Below, in pieces: positions 24,301 through 36,526 of a stretch of 64,000 nucleotides of DNA. Below the pieces are notes generated by a model. It was given only the letters and a program-made list of their open reading frames with translations, did no database searches and was not told the DNA's origin. Made by a program: the position numbers and the translations under genes. The stretch is taken from NCBI GenBank assembly GCA_033032175.1, contig CM065311.1, forward strand, positions 2,783,190 to 2,847,189, in the 5' to 3' direction. The stretch is from Saturnia japonica (Eukaryota > Arthropoda > Insecta > Lepidoptera > Saturniidae). The number at the start of each line of letters is the position of its first letter. Position 1 is the first letter of the stretch.

Positions 24301-27300
24301 CGTATTGTGAACCAGTGTTCAGGAGATGTGTATCTTTAATAGAGCAAACGTTAAATCAAAATATTGTAAGTTATTTCTTTATATTTTTTGTGCTTTCTGT
24401 TGCAATGCTATATCTCCCTTAAGGCTATGTGCGCACTGAGCGGTTAGCCGCGTTGTGGACAGCTGTCAGGCTGGACTACAGGATGCGGTTGCAATTGCGG
24501 CTTAACGTGTGGCGGCTAGCCGTAGCCACAACCGGAACGTGTGGGTAAAAATCGTTGTGGTTTGCGATTTGATAGACCCATTTCCAATTTCGACTGGTCG
24601 GAAGTCGACAACGGATACGTGCGCCGTCAATGACGGGCAATCGCAAACTAGCACTATCTTTGTAGTGTGTATAGCAACCATCTGGCAGGCCGTCAGTCAG
24701 TCCGGAGCGCTCCGAGCGATCCGAAGGTTTTCCGGCAGGTGCAACATTATGCGCAGAAAAACAATTTTTTCATACATATTTTTGGTTGCGGTCAACCGCT
24801 GCTATCCGCATAGTTACGTAGGTACTCTAATTTTAATAAATCAAAATATCTAATCAATAGGCAACTGGACAACTTTTCAAAAAGCGTTCATTATTAAACA
24901 TTATGGATTTATAAAGCTAGAATAAATATGATTTCAAGAATAGAAGCCAGATCAAAAATATACTAATGCAATATTTTTTTTAATGGAAATTAAACTATTT
25001 AGTTATGTTTAAGTAGGTAGTAACTCCTTTTCTGTAAAATCTTTATAATTAAGTAGAGTTAAGGATATGTGTAATTTTTTTTGGTATTTTTGGTAAAAAA
25101 CAGATGATTACAATTTTTTTTATACATGCATATCGCACATTATAAGTACATAAAATAATGTCTAAACATATACATTTTTTAATTACCGCGCAAACGATAC
25201 AGCAAAGCGCGTGACGTCATAAGTGGAGTCTGTACTAAATAAACATAGAAAATTATAATGAAACAATAAATGTCAGCTCAATGCACCAATTGGGTAATGT
25301 TCATTCACATACGAATGACGTCTTGCGTTGTTGTTGGTGTTCCGTTAAACATGAAGAACAGCACAAAATATTCGAACTTATTTATTAATTTAAAAATATA
25401 AATCAATATTATTTCACTTTTCTTTAATTGAGGGATGATAATAATATTAAGATTATTTTCAACTATATTTTATATTTTTCTGTGATTACTGTCCGATTGC
25501 CTATTAACATGTAAGAGGCGGAATCTATTAATAAATTATTTATCTAACATGGCAGCTGTTATTGTTTACATTCTGTAATTTGCGAAATATTCGCATAAAC
25601 AGCTAGTTTTTCTGTATTCATTCATTAAAACGTAATAATTTCCATACTGTAACTCGTAAATATTTCCACAGGCCAACAGCCAAAGTCCAGAACAGTTTGA
25701 AGCTCCCGACAAAGACTTTATGATAGTTGCCCTGGACTTACTTAGTGGTTTGGCGGAAGGATTGGACGGACACATTGATCATCTAGTTTCAAATTCGAAT
25801 CTGATGCAGCTCCTATACCAGTGCATGCAGGATCCGATGCCCGAGGTATATCTTGTATGTAACTTAGTTTTATTTATATTAGGACGCCATGCGCATAGGG
25901 TTGTTTATTATTAAGGTAATAAATATTATTATGGTATCCAAAGATGTCTACTATTTCAATTAACTTATTTTGCTTGTACATTACATTATGCATGGAAGAG
26001 ATTAATTTTTAAATTTACTTTTAATTTGCAATAACCTATAATTATTAGTAGATTAGTTTGTTCATAATAACTTTGTTAATATTGTATCTGTCATCATGTA
26101 TTTTCAGTATTAATTTTTAACACTAATTTTGAATATAATATCCTTTGTATGTCATTACTTTCATTTGTATTTAACTGGTTTATTATAATTAACATTATCA
26201 TTGGGTGTCGGGTGGTTATATCACATGATGAGATCACGAAAATGATTCATTTCGACGCAGGTACGACAATCGTCATTCGCACTTTTGGGAGATTTAACGA
26301 AAGCGTGTTTTCAACACGTGCTCCCATACATACCAGAGTTTTTGCCAATTCTCGGAATGAACCTCAATCCGGAGCTCATATCTGTCTGCAATAACGCAAC
26401 GTGGGCTATCGGCGAGATTAGTATTAAATTAGGTAAGCTTGAATATAATATCTCTTAACTCTTTAATATATTCTCAAAGTTTTTTTTTTTGTGAAAACTC
26501 CTTATATGTCTCTCTATTTTTCATCAAAATTCATTTAAACATTATTTTAAAGTGTATGGTGACATCCACTACTGACGGAGCATAAATAGTTTAAAATTAT
26601 ATTGAAAAAAATTATTCTTTTTGATAAATAAATATATTCAACTAACATGTAGGAGACGCCATCTATTAACAGTCTATTTAACTACTGATGACAGCTTTTA
26701 GTTACATTGTTTACATTCTAATAATATGCGAAATGTTCACACGGGTGAGATAAATTTAAAATAAACGTAACGTCTTGGGTCACTCGACAGGAGCGAAGCT
26801 TGTTAAGCTTTATATATAAAATTCAATTATTACTTAAAAGAATTTCATTTCGATATATTAGTAAATTGTTATTTGGAAACTTTCAGAAATTCAAAAATAA
26901 CATACTATCACACCTGTATCACTGAAGGGTTAGGCAGAGGTGTACTAATGTACACCCACTGTTAGTTGGGTGTGTTTTTAGGTTCCATGTAATAAGGGGG
27001 TGAGCCTATTACCATTAATCAGACAAAAAGCCACACTCCGAACTGCTACTGCTTCATAAAAAAAATCAATAACAATTTGCTCGACCTGGGTATCAAACCC
27101 ATAATCACGAGCATAGCAGTCGCGCTTACAACCACTAGACTGATCAATAAAAAAATAACAGTATTTATTTTTCAATTAAAATAAAAAGACAAATTGAGGT
27201 TACCGCATAGTTCTTAATACTCTGTTCCCTGTCTGTCCATCTTTCTAGTAACCTATCTCGCTCGCTCACATGAACAAAAATACATGCTACCCAGCCAATG

Positions 27301-30300
27301 AAGAGCAAAGAAATATTGAAACATGTTTTACTTGTTTACCTTTCACAATAGATCAATTAGAATTTATTTAGCCTGCATATTATATTATTTAATATTTAAG
27401 TAACTAAAATTTTATTCAATTTCAGGTCCAGAAACATCAAAGTATGTTCCACTAGTTTTGAATCATTTAGTTGAAATCATAAATAGAACCAACACTCCTA
27501 AGACACTTCTTGAAAACACAGGTAAGTGATGTTCCTATGTTACCCACATAAATGAAAAATATATCCCAAATAAAAATGTATAGGCAAAAAATATTTTTTT
27601 TAATATATATTACATAAATATGTATCAAAATTAAAATACTTGGTGGCAGTTGTGTGTACCCCTTGAATCTGTTTATTATATATAATTGCGTTCTGTCATT
27701 GCTTCATATTATGTATTTCGAAGTCTTTTTATGTAAATCACCCCTGTGTCTATATTTGAATTACTTCCAAACCTAACTTCATTACTACAACTATCGTATT
27801 TATTGTATTTATTTTACTCTAATGATATTTCAGTTGTGGTGCGTTTTTTATTTCCACATAGTAAAATGGCATGTCATGTGTTGCTACTTTAATGAGTTTT
27901 TAAAATAGTGATGTCACCAATTGGAACTAAACGTAAAAACGTACGATATTTGTTATACTTATAAGTTTTTATGAAAAAAAATTGAACTCTCCAAATGTGA
28001 AGCCCTAATAAGGCTGACAAAATCACGTCTCTCGTGGTCTAACTGAAGCATTCTTCAAAATATTTCAATAATTAAATATAATCACAGTATTTAAAATCTT
28101 ACGATTTAATTAATTGTATCGTAAATTATACGTTAGCGCAAGACTACAAAAATAAATGTGGCAATATTATTTTCAAGTTTGACATTAGTGATTGTCAATG
28201 TACTCTGTGGAATTAATAAACGCCTCAGTTGTGTTTTCCCTATTGAGCTTACATATATAAATGTTGTGTTGTTATAGGTAGAGTATTGTAATAATATATT
28301 ATTGTAATGTATGTCTGTAAGTCTTTGATTTATTTTTTGGGGTGTATTTTGTAAATATCGGCAAAAGTAGCGCTAAAGACCGAACCACATTGAGCTTTTC
28401 ACTACCCCGTACTGTCATCACATTATATACAAACTATAACAGAATCGCGTCAATAGCCATGCTCGGGCTATATTTTGAAGTTTTTTTTTGTTCTAGTTAT
28501 AAAAAAATAGTACATATTTATAAAATTGTTTAAAAAGTTTTGTTATATTTATAACACTGATTTGTTGCTGTTGGTTGGATTATGTAATTTTTAATTGTTG
28601 TGTTGAATGGTTTGTTGATTTGTTTTCTTGGTTTTGTTCTCGGTATGTCGTGGCGTGTAGCGATTACTATCGGTCGGCTAGGTTATGTGTGCCCCCACGA
28701 CGTCGCACCCGTATTACATCAATTTGTACGCCAGTGGTCTGTAGTCATTTTTTTTATTATTACTTTATAATTATTATTACTATTACTTTTAATATGGAAT
28801 AAGTTATTATTAAACCTATTATTATTTCGATTGTGGATGGTGTTTGGTGATGGCTTGTTAATGTTATTCTTTTTATACGATCCGTTGTTGTTATTTGAGT
28901 TTTAACCAAGCATGGATATATTTAACTATGCATAGAGTAATACCCCGACTTACGCTAATTCGGAATTACGCGGAAACTTGCCGATTAAAGCGAAATGATT
29001 GTTGCAATCTTGATAGAAGGACTCAGATCGTGCTTCAATTTAAGAGAACATAGTCCCCAACGAAGGGCGTATTTCTACTATTTCCATTTCTTTATTTTCT
29101 CGATGACAGTTCTAATTTGATAGTTGTAGTGTTGTGACCAAATAAGTAATGATATCGATCGCATATATCGTGACAGTGACGATTCATCAGATTTTGGTTT
29201 AAATAAATAAATAAAGATGACCTGTCGTTATAATTATTTCGTTTCATTGTCGAGTACCTACCTATACCTACTTATTTTACAACAGCTCCGAAAAATTTTA
29301 CGAAGTTGGCATTATCAATCAAGAAAATTAATACGTGTAACATCTTGTAGTTAATTAATTTGTACAAAAGTATCCGGCAGTAGTTTAGATTCTTACATTT
29401 TGTAAAAAAATATCGGGTCTGTTATCGTGTTACGTTTAGCGATATAGCTCCATCCCTATCAGTTTCTCCAACTCTGATATAACCTTGTACGTGTGTAAAC
29501 GTCATATTTTTATAAAATTATGCATACATAATGTAAAAAAGACGCTCGTTCAAGTTTTCACTGGAGCTGTCATCGAGAAAATAAAGAAATGGAAATACAA
29601 AACTTGGAATATTTTTTTTTTTGTATAATAAGAGAATATTTTGCTTTAGGAAAAAGTTCCTCTCAGAAGGCTTTGTTAAATGGTTGAAGCGGTTTTTCTA
29701 TGTCAAATAATTCGGATTTAATTAGAATTTGTTGAAATATTAAAGGTCTGAAATAATTTTTTAATAAGTCTACTCGTTCAAAAGTCATTCGAGGTCTTTG
29801 TCCCCAATTTTAAGATTTATGTTATAGCTCATATTTTAAAGGGCTTAATTTCAAACCTAAATGGAACTTTTAGCCATGATTTCGAGAGAAAGGAATTTAA
29901 GATCTGATTATACACCGTGCAATTTCATTGGTTCTTTTCCCGAAGTGTATGTACTCAGTCAGGGGCGTACATTATTACATAGCAATAAATACTTTAAAAA
30001 TTTAAAAACTTTGAAAATAATAATTTCTTACCCTCACTGTGACTAGACATTTTCGCGACTGATGTCTTTGATGCTTTTGGTTGGTTACTTTTTAAATGCC
30101 GCCAGCTAGCCGGCCGGCGCGACAGGCATACCGCCGCCAAGGCTATGGTGTAGTAATTATTTCCAGTTCAATCTAATTTATAATAACCGAATAGAACAAC
30201 TACTTTTTTGTAATGAAGTTTATTATTAAATGTTTTAATGCATTGTACTGAGTATGTCCATTTCGGGAAAAGAACCAATTAAATTGCACTGTTTAAATAT

Positions 30301-32333
30301 TTTTCTTCATAATTATCGTTTTCTTTAGTCTCCGGTTTCAATAAAAGATCTTTTTTATGAATTTGTATACAAAACTGTACCCTGAGTTATTGCGAATTCG
30401 TCTTAAAACACGGTTATAAGCTCAGCCCCACCTATCGCGTAAGTTCGGGGATTACTGTAATATATTGAGAACATAAAGACCACACCGGGGGATTCCCTTC
30501 TCTATTGGGTTGTAGTATTTATTTAATTTATTTTAATTGATGTACATTATGTGTTGAACACCATCCGCTTTCTAAAATATGTAAACTGCTAAATATAATA
30601 ACCTAACCAAACTGCAAGACAATCTATTGTACTTGGTTCATCCTTCGAAGGCTTGCAAAACATATGTCTAATATTTATTTTGTAGATGTAACATAACTTA
30701 AACTGGAAGTTGATATTTCGATTATCGGTTCTTTTTAGGGATAAATATGATTGACATTACGATTATGTTTTTTAACAACCAATGAGATCGCAATCTGGAA
30801 CACTTTAATTATTGCAATCCTGACTCCAAACAACAAGATTCTTCCAAACAATTTTCTTTTTTGCGTATTGCTGCAGTAAAAATGTATGAATTACGTAAAT
30901 ATATATTTTTATTCGAAATTAAAAAAGTAACAAGTAAATTAATTAAATTTAAAACGGCGTTCGATCAATTCGATTATTTTTCGATTCGTACTATTAATGC
31001 GATTAATTTTCGATGGTTTTATAACTTTGGTCTATTATAGTTTTAAGTAACATTGAAAGACGCTGCACGTAGTAAGTAAAAAAATACGAAAACTCACAAA
31101 ATTAATTGCATAGACTATGTTACATAGTATTTTGTCGTGCAAAATGTTAATATATCGTCTGTCAGTATGAAAATGTTTTTATTATGATTATTGATAGTCA
31201 AAATGCACGTTTTTAGATTACGTCATAATTTGCACAACGTAACAATTTACGTTCTGTGGATATGACATGCAAGCATTCGTATTCGTACGATGAACAAGTC
31301 ATATTTATGTGATTTTACTAACAATCTTGTTATATGTATACATATTATATATTTGCTTACAGTTTGGAATGTTCTTATTTATCAGTATACATATGAGATT
31401 ATATATCGTGTGCCACTTTAATTATTACTCCTCGCTTTATTTAATAACGTTCGTTTTATTATTATTTTTATGGATGTCACCAAATTACATTTTTATTGTG
31501 TAAGTCATTTCAAATTTATAAACATTTGAGATGAAATGTAGATACGGTGAATATTTTCGCGGGAAGCCTCTCTCCAGCTTTTCTGTTTTTGACTAGAATT
31601 AGGCAATACAAATAAGGACCCTAATTGATGATCAGTCAATACCAATCGGGTTTAATTTTTTAGTATGATTTGATAGTTTATTTAGGACTAATAATTTGCT
31701 TCGTCACTCCTACAGGTTGTGTCGGCATTTTAATAAAAATCATGGCTAGGATTTGTCTTGAAAAAAAAACTCGGCTAAGTATTTTCTTGTGATATTTTCT
31801 AATTTTTTTTACACTGTTAATGATTATAGAAAATTAGTTGATATTACGAGAGAATATACTTGAAAAAAAAAACTCATGATTATATTATTTATTTAGTTTA
31901 TTCTTGCTTGTTTAGTTATTTCTTTAGTTTAATATTATTCGGTTAATATTCACTGTTCTAAAAATTATGTCTCTCGAAGTATATATAATCTAAAGCTAAT
32001 AGGTGTTGCTAGAGAAACGCGAACGTAAAATTAAGTATTACTTCCTACAGGTGTACGTCTCTACGGAATATTCGCGATAACGACGAGAAAGATTCCGCTT
32101 TCCGTGGCATCTGTCAGATGATTCAAGTGAATCCCGCAGGCGTCGTGCCCGATTTTATGTTCTTTTGTGACGCGGTCGCGTCCTGGTCGCACCCCAAGGA
32201 TGACCTCAAGGACATGTTCACGAAAATCTTACACGGATTCAAAAACCAAGTCGGTGAGGAAAACTGGCGCCGATTCGCTGACCAGTTCCCGGCGCAGCTG
32301 AGCACGCGCCTCTCGGCCATGTGTGGGATATAG
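15312..32333 (+). CDS. TNPO1: Transportin-1 (karyopherin beta-2), complete gene
   Basis: Nuclear import receptor: binds PY-NLS cargoes such as hnRNP proteins in the cytoplasm and releases them in the nucleus on RanGTP binding. Fifteen coding exons: 15312-15410, 15660-15992, 18105-18320, 18661-18783, 18859-18954, 19228-19411, 19702-19919, 20342-20551, 23363-23674, 24258-24365, 25672-25845, 26261-26432, 27426-27521, 28661-28736, 32051-32333. They sum to 2,700 nt, 899 aa plus stop (human 898). It is a HEAT-repeat solenoid throughout. Residues ~315-395 form the acidic H8 loop ([29 protein letters not shown]). The two cargo-binding tryptophans are kept: CWTLSRY (about 469) and NNATWAIGE (about 739). 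The C-terminus is [19 protein letters not shown]. An ATG two codons earlier (15306) is an alternative start. Exon 2 has a GC donor. Confidence 0.97.
15993..15998 (+). other. GC splice donor of transportin intron 2
   Basis: Exon 2 ends ...TGTGAG and the intron begins GCAAGT, so the site is AG|GCAAGT, the strong consensus for U2-type GC-AG introns. The acceptor is ttgtag|GGAGCA at 18104/18105. The reading [14 protein letters not shown] is exactly conserved in transportins, and no nearby GT donor keeps the frame. Confidence 0.9.
16055..16382 (-). repeat. tRNA-derived SINE (family 1) in transportin intron 2
   Basis: On the minus strand, starting near 16382, a Pol III A box (TAGCTCACTGGT) and B box (GAGTTCGAATCC, about 16320-16309) precede a non-tRNA body with 'CTACCACTAACAAG' and 'TAGCACCTATGGGTG'. 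The same body occurs at 43991-44265, 56935-57247, 51424-51618 and, on the plus strand, 61741-61975. Confidence 0.8.
16383..18104 (+). other. Rest of transportin intron 2, no gene seen
   Basis: AT-rich intronic DNA with short AT-biased frames only. No repeat family shared with the rest of the window was noticed. Confidence 0.4.
20651..20692 (-). repeat. Fragment of a dispersed repeat end
   Basis: 'CTAGCTGTGCTCACGACTTC' followed by GCCCGCATGG is the end signature of the dispersed family at 42125, 46161 and elsewhere, here as a short minus-strand fragment in transportin intron 8. Confidence 0.5.
21230..22860 (+). mobile_element. CR1-type LINE, 5' truncated, in transportin intron 8
   Basis: An unbroken 415-codon frame (21248-22495) starts inside RT at '[19 protein letters not shown]' and continues through [28 protein letters not shown], the active site [10 protein letters not shown] (about 21625) and SVNPSKCQ to a natural C-terminus. 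The 3' part carries 'GGCATTAAGTCCGCCATTG' and an (AAATAAAT)-type tail near 22840-22860, as seen in CR1-like elements of Lepidoptera. It has the same orientation as the host gene. The frame from the RT middle to the end is intact, so insertion is fairly recent, but truncation removes the endonuclease. Confidence 0.88.
22571..22668 (+). repeat. Minisatellite in the LINE 3' UTR
   Basis: Roughly 24-bp units of TGTGTAGTATATATGTATTATATA-type sequence, two to four imperfect copies, decaying into TATATATA. It lies in the 3' untranslated part of the CR1 element. Confidence 0.7.
24420..24816. mobile_element. Candidate MITE in transportin intron 10
   Basis: A GC-rich island in AT-rich intron. The left end, GGCTATGTGCGCACTGAGCGG, resembles the reverse complement of the right end, CTATGCGGATAGCAGCGGTTG, with gaps. 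TTA flanks both ends (24419-24421 and 24814-24816), as expected for PIF/Harbinger. The right end seems a few bases short, so the assignment is tentative. Confidence 0.4.
25130..25620 (+). repeat. Dispersed repeat family 2, copy in transportin intron 10
   Basis: Sequence from 'TTTTTAATTACCGCGCAAAC' through GCGCGTGACGTCAT, AACATGAAGAACAGCACAAAATATTCGA-like sequence and 'GATTACTGTCCGATTGCCT' matches 40450-40830 at most positions over about 350 bases. Its right part (25507-25600) matches 26645-26760. No coding capacity; class unknown. Confidence 0.7.
26645..26762 (+). repeat. Dispersed repeat family 2, right-end fragment
   Basis: 'AACATGTAGGAGACGCCATC' through GTTTACATTCTAATAATATGCGAAATG repeats the right end of the copy at 25507-25600, here in transportin intron 12. 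Confidence 0.6.
26909..27148 (-). repeat. tRNA-derived SINE (family 2) in transportin intron 12
   Basis: Read from 27148 leftward it opens CAGTCTAGTGGTTGTAAGCG (A-box-like) and has TGGGTTTGATACCCAGG (B box) about 45 bases later, followed by a non-tRNA body ending near 26909. Too long and unfolded to be a tRNA gene. Confidence 0.7.
28935..30457. mobile_element. Pogo/Tigger-like non-autonomous element in transportin intron 14
   Basis: The left end GAGTAATACCCCGACTTACGC and the right end, in reverse complement, CAGTAATCCCCGAACTTACGC are terminal inverted repeats of the CAGTAATnCCCGACTTACG type known from pogo/Tigger elements. TA flanks both ends (28933-28934 and 30458-30459). No transposase frame was recognised. 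The inside holds a perfect inverted repeat pair (29079-29109 and 29567-29597). Confidence 0.65.
29079..29597. repeat. Perfect 31-bp inverted repeat pair
   Basis: 29079-29109 (begins TATTTCCATTTC, ends CGATGACAG) is the exact reverse complement of 29567-29597, 457 bases away. The similarity stops soon outside the arms. It could be a MITE nested in the pogo-like element or a hairpin-forming structure. Confidence 0.85.
30458..32050 (+). other. End of transportin intron 14, no gene seen
   Basis: AT-rich intron DNA up to the last exon. No coding sequence or shared repeat was recognised. Confidence 0.4.
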
Positions 32334-35300
32334 ACAAGATCACTTCGTTACGGTTAGTCTACTACTGTATACAAACTATCAGTTATTTCTACACGATCAT
32401 TCAAAATACACCCATTCATATATAAGCGTACAAGTGCAAGCGCACGCATTTTGACGTCAGAAAATATTGGACATTAAAAAACACGCTCTGGATTCTGGGG
32501 ACTTTAGTGAATCAATTTTTATTTTTCAAATATGAATTTTTGTGACTCCTTAATATGCTCTACCCGGGACAGGTACGTTTTAGTCCCTCCCCCTCCCTAT
32601 AATTGAGATTTACCAAGATGTGGCAATAAATAAAGATTCTTCCTTATTTCAAAAACATGACGTAAATATTGACTATATGTATTGAAATAAGTGGATAAAG
32701 ATTAATTAGGATTTAAATTGAAGAAACGAATAGATGAACGTGACCCAATCAGTTTACTATCTTAGTATTTATATACAGTTTTCAAAATGAATATAGTTTG
32801 AGACAACCATTGTCAGATAATTGTCTCGTGTTGTCCATGAAGCTAAACCAGAAGAAGTAATAACCCCTTTGGCATGAATACGTCTTAAAGCTTTGATAGT
32901 GGGAGAAAATTCGAGAAACGAATTATAACAAATTCAGAGGATATAGTTTGGCATTGCAGCTATATATCTATCATCTACCTTCATAATTAATTTACGCGTT
33001 AGTTAAAGGATCAAAGAATTTATTACGTAGAGCGAGGACTGTGAATCAACACGTTTTGGGGTCGTTTTGTCGCGTCTTATAATCTCTATTTTGTATAAAT
33101 GATGACTCAAAGAAGCTGCGACGTTCGTTTTACTTTCAATTGGCAACTCTCGTCAAGATTTGTCGATTTGATATGCTAAACGTTTGTGTGAAATATTTAT
33201 TGTGAATAAAAACGTGGTGTTTAAATTAAAAAATAATAAGACAATACAATGTCGGCCTATACTCGTCAAATAAGTGAAATCAAAATATAGAAAAAAGGGT
33301 CTTCTCAACAGTAATCCAGTCATATTCATAAAATATTATAGTGGACACATAATTACGTAAAATACATCGCCGTGTAACCGACACAGCCACATCCTGTTTT
33401 TTTAAAGTCCTGCACTTCTTAGGTACGTGTAGTTTCAGATGACCTTTTTTTTCTATCCCTTATCTACACAAAACAGTCCCGAGTCACCTCTGCAAAATAC
33501 CCCTGAATATCTCTGCTTAATTTTTGTTTCACCCAGTATATCCCACTGTTCTTTTAACCGTCCTAAACTTCTCTGTATGTATAACACTCTGAATTTATGA
33601 GGAACAAGCCCCTGATCTGACTGTTGCTCGCAGTGCTTAAAACATATAATAGTGAGGGTAAAAACAGTTAATTTGTTTTATATTTGTTAATAATAAACAT
33701 AGAACTAATGTTTATATATTACTGTTATTCCAGGGGAATCAATGTCAGCACGGGTCGGGAAGACATTGCGGGTGTGGGAAGACACCCGAGCGCGTAGGGA
33801 CACATCAGTTGTCACGGATGTATGTACGCCGGCCGCCGCTTCTACCGCCGCAGTATGTGCCAACTGCCATCACACTCACCTCACTACACTAATGAGGATA
33901 TTGTTCCGATACGTACATATTGTGTACTCTGTATAGCATGCGTTTTAAATTATCGCCTCTTTGTAAAAACTTTTTGTTTGTACCTGAAACTCACCTCTTC
34001 ACTGACGAAGAGAGCGAAAGCGTAAATTTCACTTAATTGCATCGATGCGTAATGCGACGCATAATTACGCAGTCGTCGTTGTTAGGCTTGCCGTGAAGCT
34101 TTTCGTGTAATAACAAGCGAACGAGCAACGTGGCCGATTTGTTTTCGTCGACCTTGAGTGATCAAAGCAAGAGCGGAGCTATCTATGTACACGTGGCCGG
34201 TTGACAATCATGTGTCAGATAAACCTTAGTTATAGTTGATAGTTTATAACCCTGCAAATGAGATTTTGCTTTAACGATGGTTAGATCAACCGGTTTTTGT
34301 TTATACAAAAACATAACAATTTAAATTAACAAAAGACCTTCAAATTTGAGTTGCGGTGAAAGAAATGTTGTCAGGTTATCTTGTAGGAGTTTCAATGTTG
34401 GAAAAATTTGTAATTCTGAATATATAACAAGATCGGAGAGATTTGTTTCAGATTGAATATTCATAACGAGAAAATTAAATCAAACGTACACTTATACTAC
34501 AGGCTGTGTTTATTTAACAGGTCTAATAACTGATTTTGATATAAAAAGTGACATATTTGAGTTTAGCAACCTCATTGAATTAAACGGTTATGTAAAGGTA
34601 AATATTATTAATTGTTGTATAATAAAATTGCATGTGCTTGCTGAAGCTTAAATGTTTGTGAATACTTTATTATAAATGAATATTATATATGAATTATTAT
34701 TAAACTGCCTCTGTACCTAATCATTGTTTTACATGTTAATGTATTAAATCTCGATTCATTCTCAACCATTCAATATTCAACAGTACAACTCACTCAGTAA
34801 CATTAGTTTCATTCTTACTGCAGTTTGCAATGAAAATTTATAGTATTTTGGGCATACAATTTTTTTTAGCATTTATATTTGTTTTATATAGTCATGAATG
34901 TGTATTTTAATAGTTCTGTAAAATTTGAGGTGTTAATAATATATTATTTTTTACAAATTACCCAAGACTTAGTGAAATCGAGAATTTATGTCGACTGTGA
35001 TTTGTGACTGGTTTTTTTAAAACTAATATATGTAGGTACGGTTGTCTGTGTAGACATTATATATTTATACTGCTTTGATAGATTTTATGACGGCTAGAAT
35101 TCTGCTATATAATGAACCAAATAGTATTTTTATGTTGTATATTGTTTATTCGATTTCTATATTATTCGATGTCGGTGTCGGTATATGATTTTTATATGGA
35201 TATAATATTGATAAAGTTTTATGCGTATATCGGCATAATATAAACGGTTTTGTTCCATAGTTGATAACATCGATCCATATAAAAGTTGTTATATCGGTGT

Positions 35301-35873
35301 AGACATTTTAGTTATTGATATAAATTATTACTATTTACGTCTATATTTGAATAAAATTATATTTATATATATATGTAAATATATTTGCGATCTATATTAT
35401 TATATTCAAGTAAAAAATTGTTATTATAATTTTTTTTTGTTTTATAAAAGCTAAAAGTCTGACTTTAAACACTTGTTACATGTCGTTTAGTTCTTTTTTT
35501 AATTTCAGATAATGGGGTTTCTGAAATAGTGTAGTTAAAGGGAACAATAGCTTTATTTAATCAATTGCAATCGTAGTGTTTAGAATACAGTAAATGTTAT
35601 CGTTTTTCGGGGATATAAGAAAATAATTACATTCCGTACTATCAAAATTTTGATTTCATTATTTGGCATTGTGGCAAGTTTCCTTTATTATAATTATAAC
35701 TAATAAAAAATCTTCATCGCGATCAAGCTAACTAGACGAACGAGTGGAATTCCTTTCAATAAAAAAAGTTAAATGATCACAAAAACCGATTACCGATTCG
35801 TAAGATTAAATTTTAATCCGTATATGAAAAAAGTGACGTCACATTTGACTGTCGTCTACTTGGCTTTGTCACG
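32334..35873. other. Transportin 3' UTR and downstream AT-rich DNA
   Basis: The transportin 3' UTR must start here. A possible 3'-UTR intron donor (cg|gttagt at about 32351) and acceptor (ttccag|GGGAAT at about 33732) are present but unsupported. The GC-richer patch 33730-33900 has a short frame with no recognisable domain. Nothing else was identified. Confidence 0.35.
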
Positions 35874-35875
35874 TA

Positions 35876-36524
35876 TAGTCGTACAAGTTCGTGCACAACC
35901 GTCCTATGTGGCCGACAGAAGTTCGGGGGGAGCGAGGTACTACTGACGATAACGGGGGCGGGTTGTATAGCGGGGAAGGGAAAAGTGTGGAATTGCGTTA
36001 CGTAAGGGCGCTTTCGCAGAATATTAAAATAAACAGTATTACATCTTCATACAAATGCCAAAACGACGTACTTCGAAATGTTGGTAAACTTCGGTTCACA
36101 ATAGTCGCGCTTGCATCGCATTTACGTAATTTGTAACTAATGACGAAATATTATATTACTTACTTCCTAGTATTTAAAATTTGTTTTTGGTTTACTCATA
36201 ATCATTACTTTGAAACTAAAATAAAACCCAAGCAGAATTAATTTAAATTAAAACTTATATAATTTGCAGTAATATATTTTGGTTATAAGATATTGATGCC
36301 AATTATTTAATATAGCATTATCAAATACGTAAGTAGGTAACCCAAGAAACACAGTCAGAGGGCAGACTCTAGTATGTACGTGTTTATCTACGGAGCGGTT
36401 GTAGATAATTATTTCAAGAACACTGGCGAGACAACAATACTGTTTACTTTATTGACGTGCTACCTCGTCCCCGCCAACTTCTGTCTCACATAGGACGGTT
36501 GCACACGAACTTGTAAGTCGACTA
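35876..36524. mobile_element. MITE with long terminal inverted repeats
   Basis: The left end from TAGTCG...ACAAGTTCGTGCACAACCGTCC through GACAGAAG and GAGGTA (to about 35940) matches the reverse complement of the right end (about 36465-36524) at most positions over some 60 bp. TA occurs at both borders (35874-35875, 36525-36526), consistent with a Tc1/mariner- or pogo-type target. It is 649 bp long. The internal frame at 35891-36136 has no transposase features, so the element appears non-autonomous. Confidence 0.65.
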
Positions 36525-36526
36525 TA

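Noticed and set aside
24509..24853. 114-codon plus-strand frame in transportin intron 10
   Set aside because: Lies within the GC-rich candidate MITE and shows no family features.
33742..34025. Overlapping frames in a GC-richer patch after transportin
   Set aside because: Could be a 3' UTR exon, but no coding homology and no firm splice evidence.
35891..36136. 81-codon frame in the long-TIR MITE
   Set aside because: Begins inside the inverted repeat and resembles no transposase.
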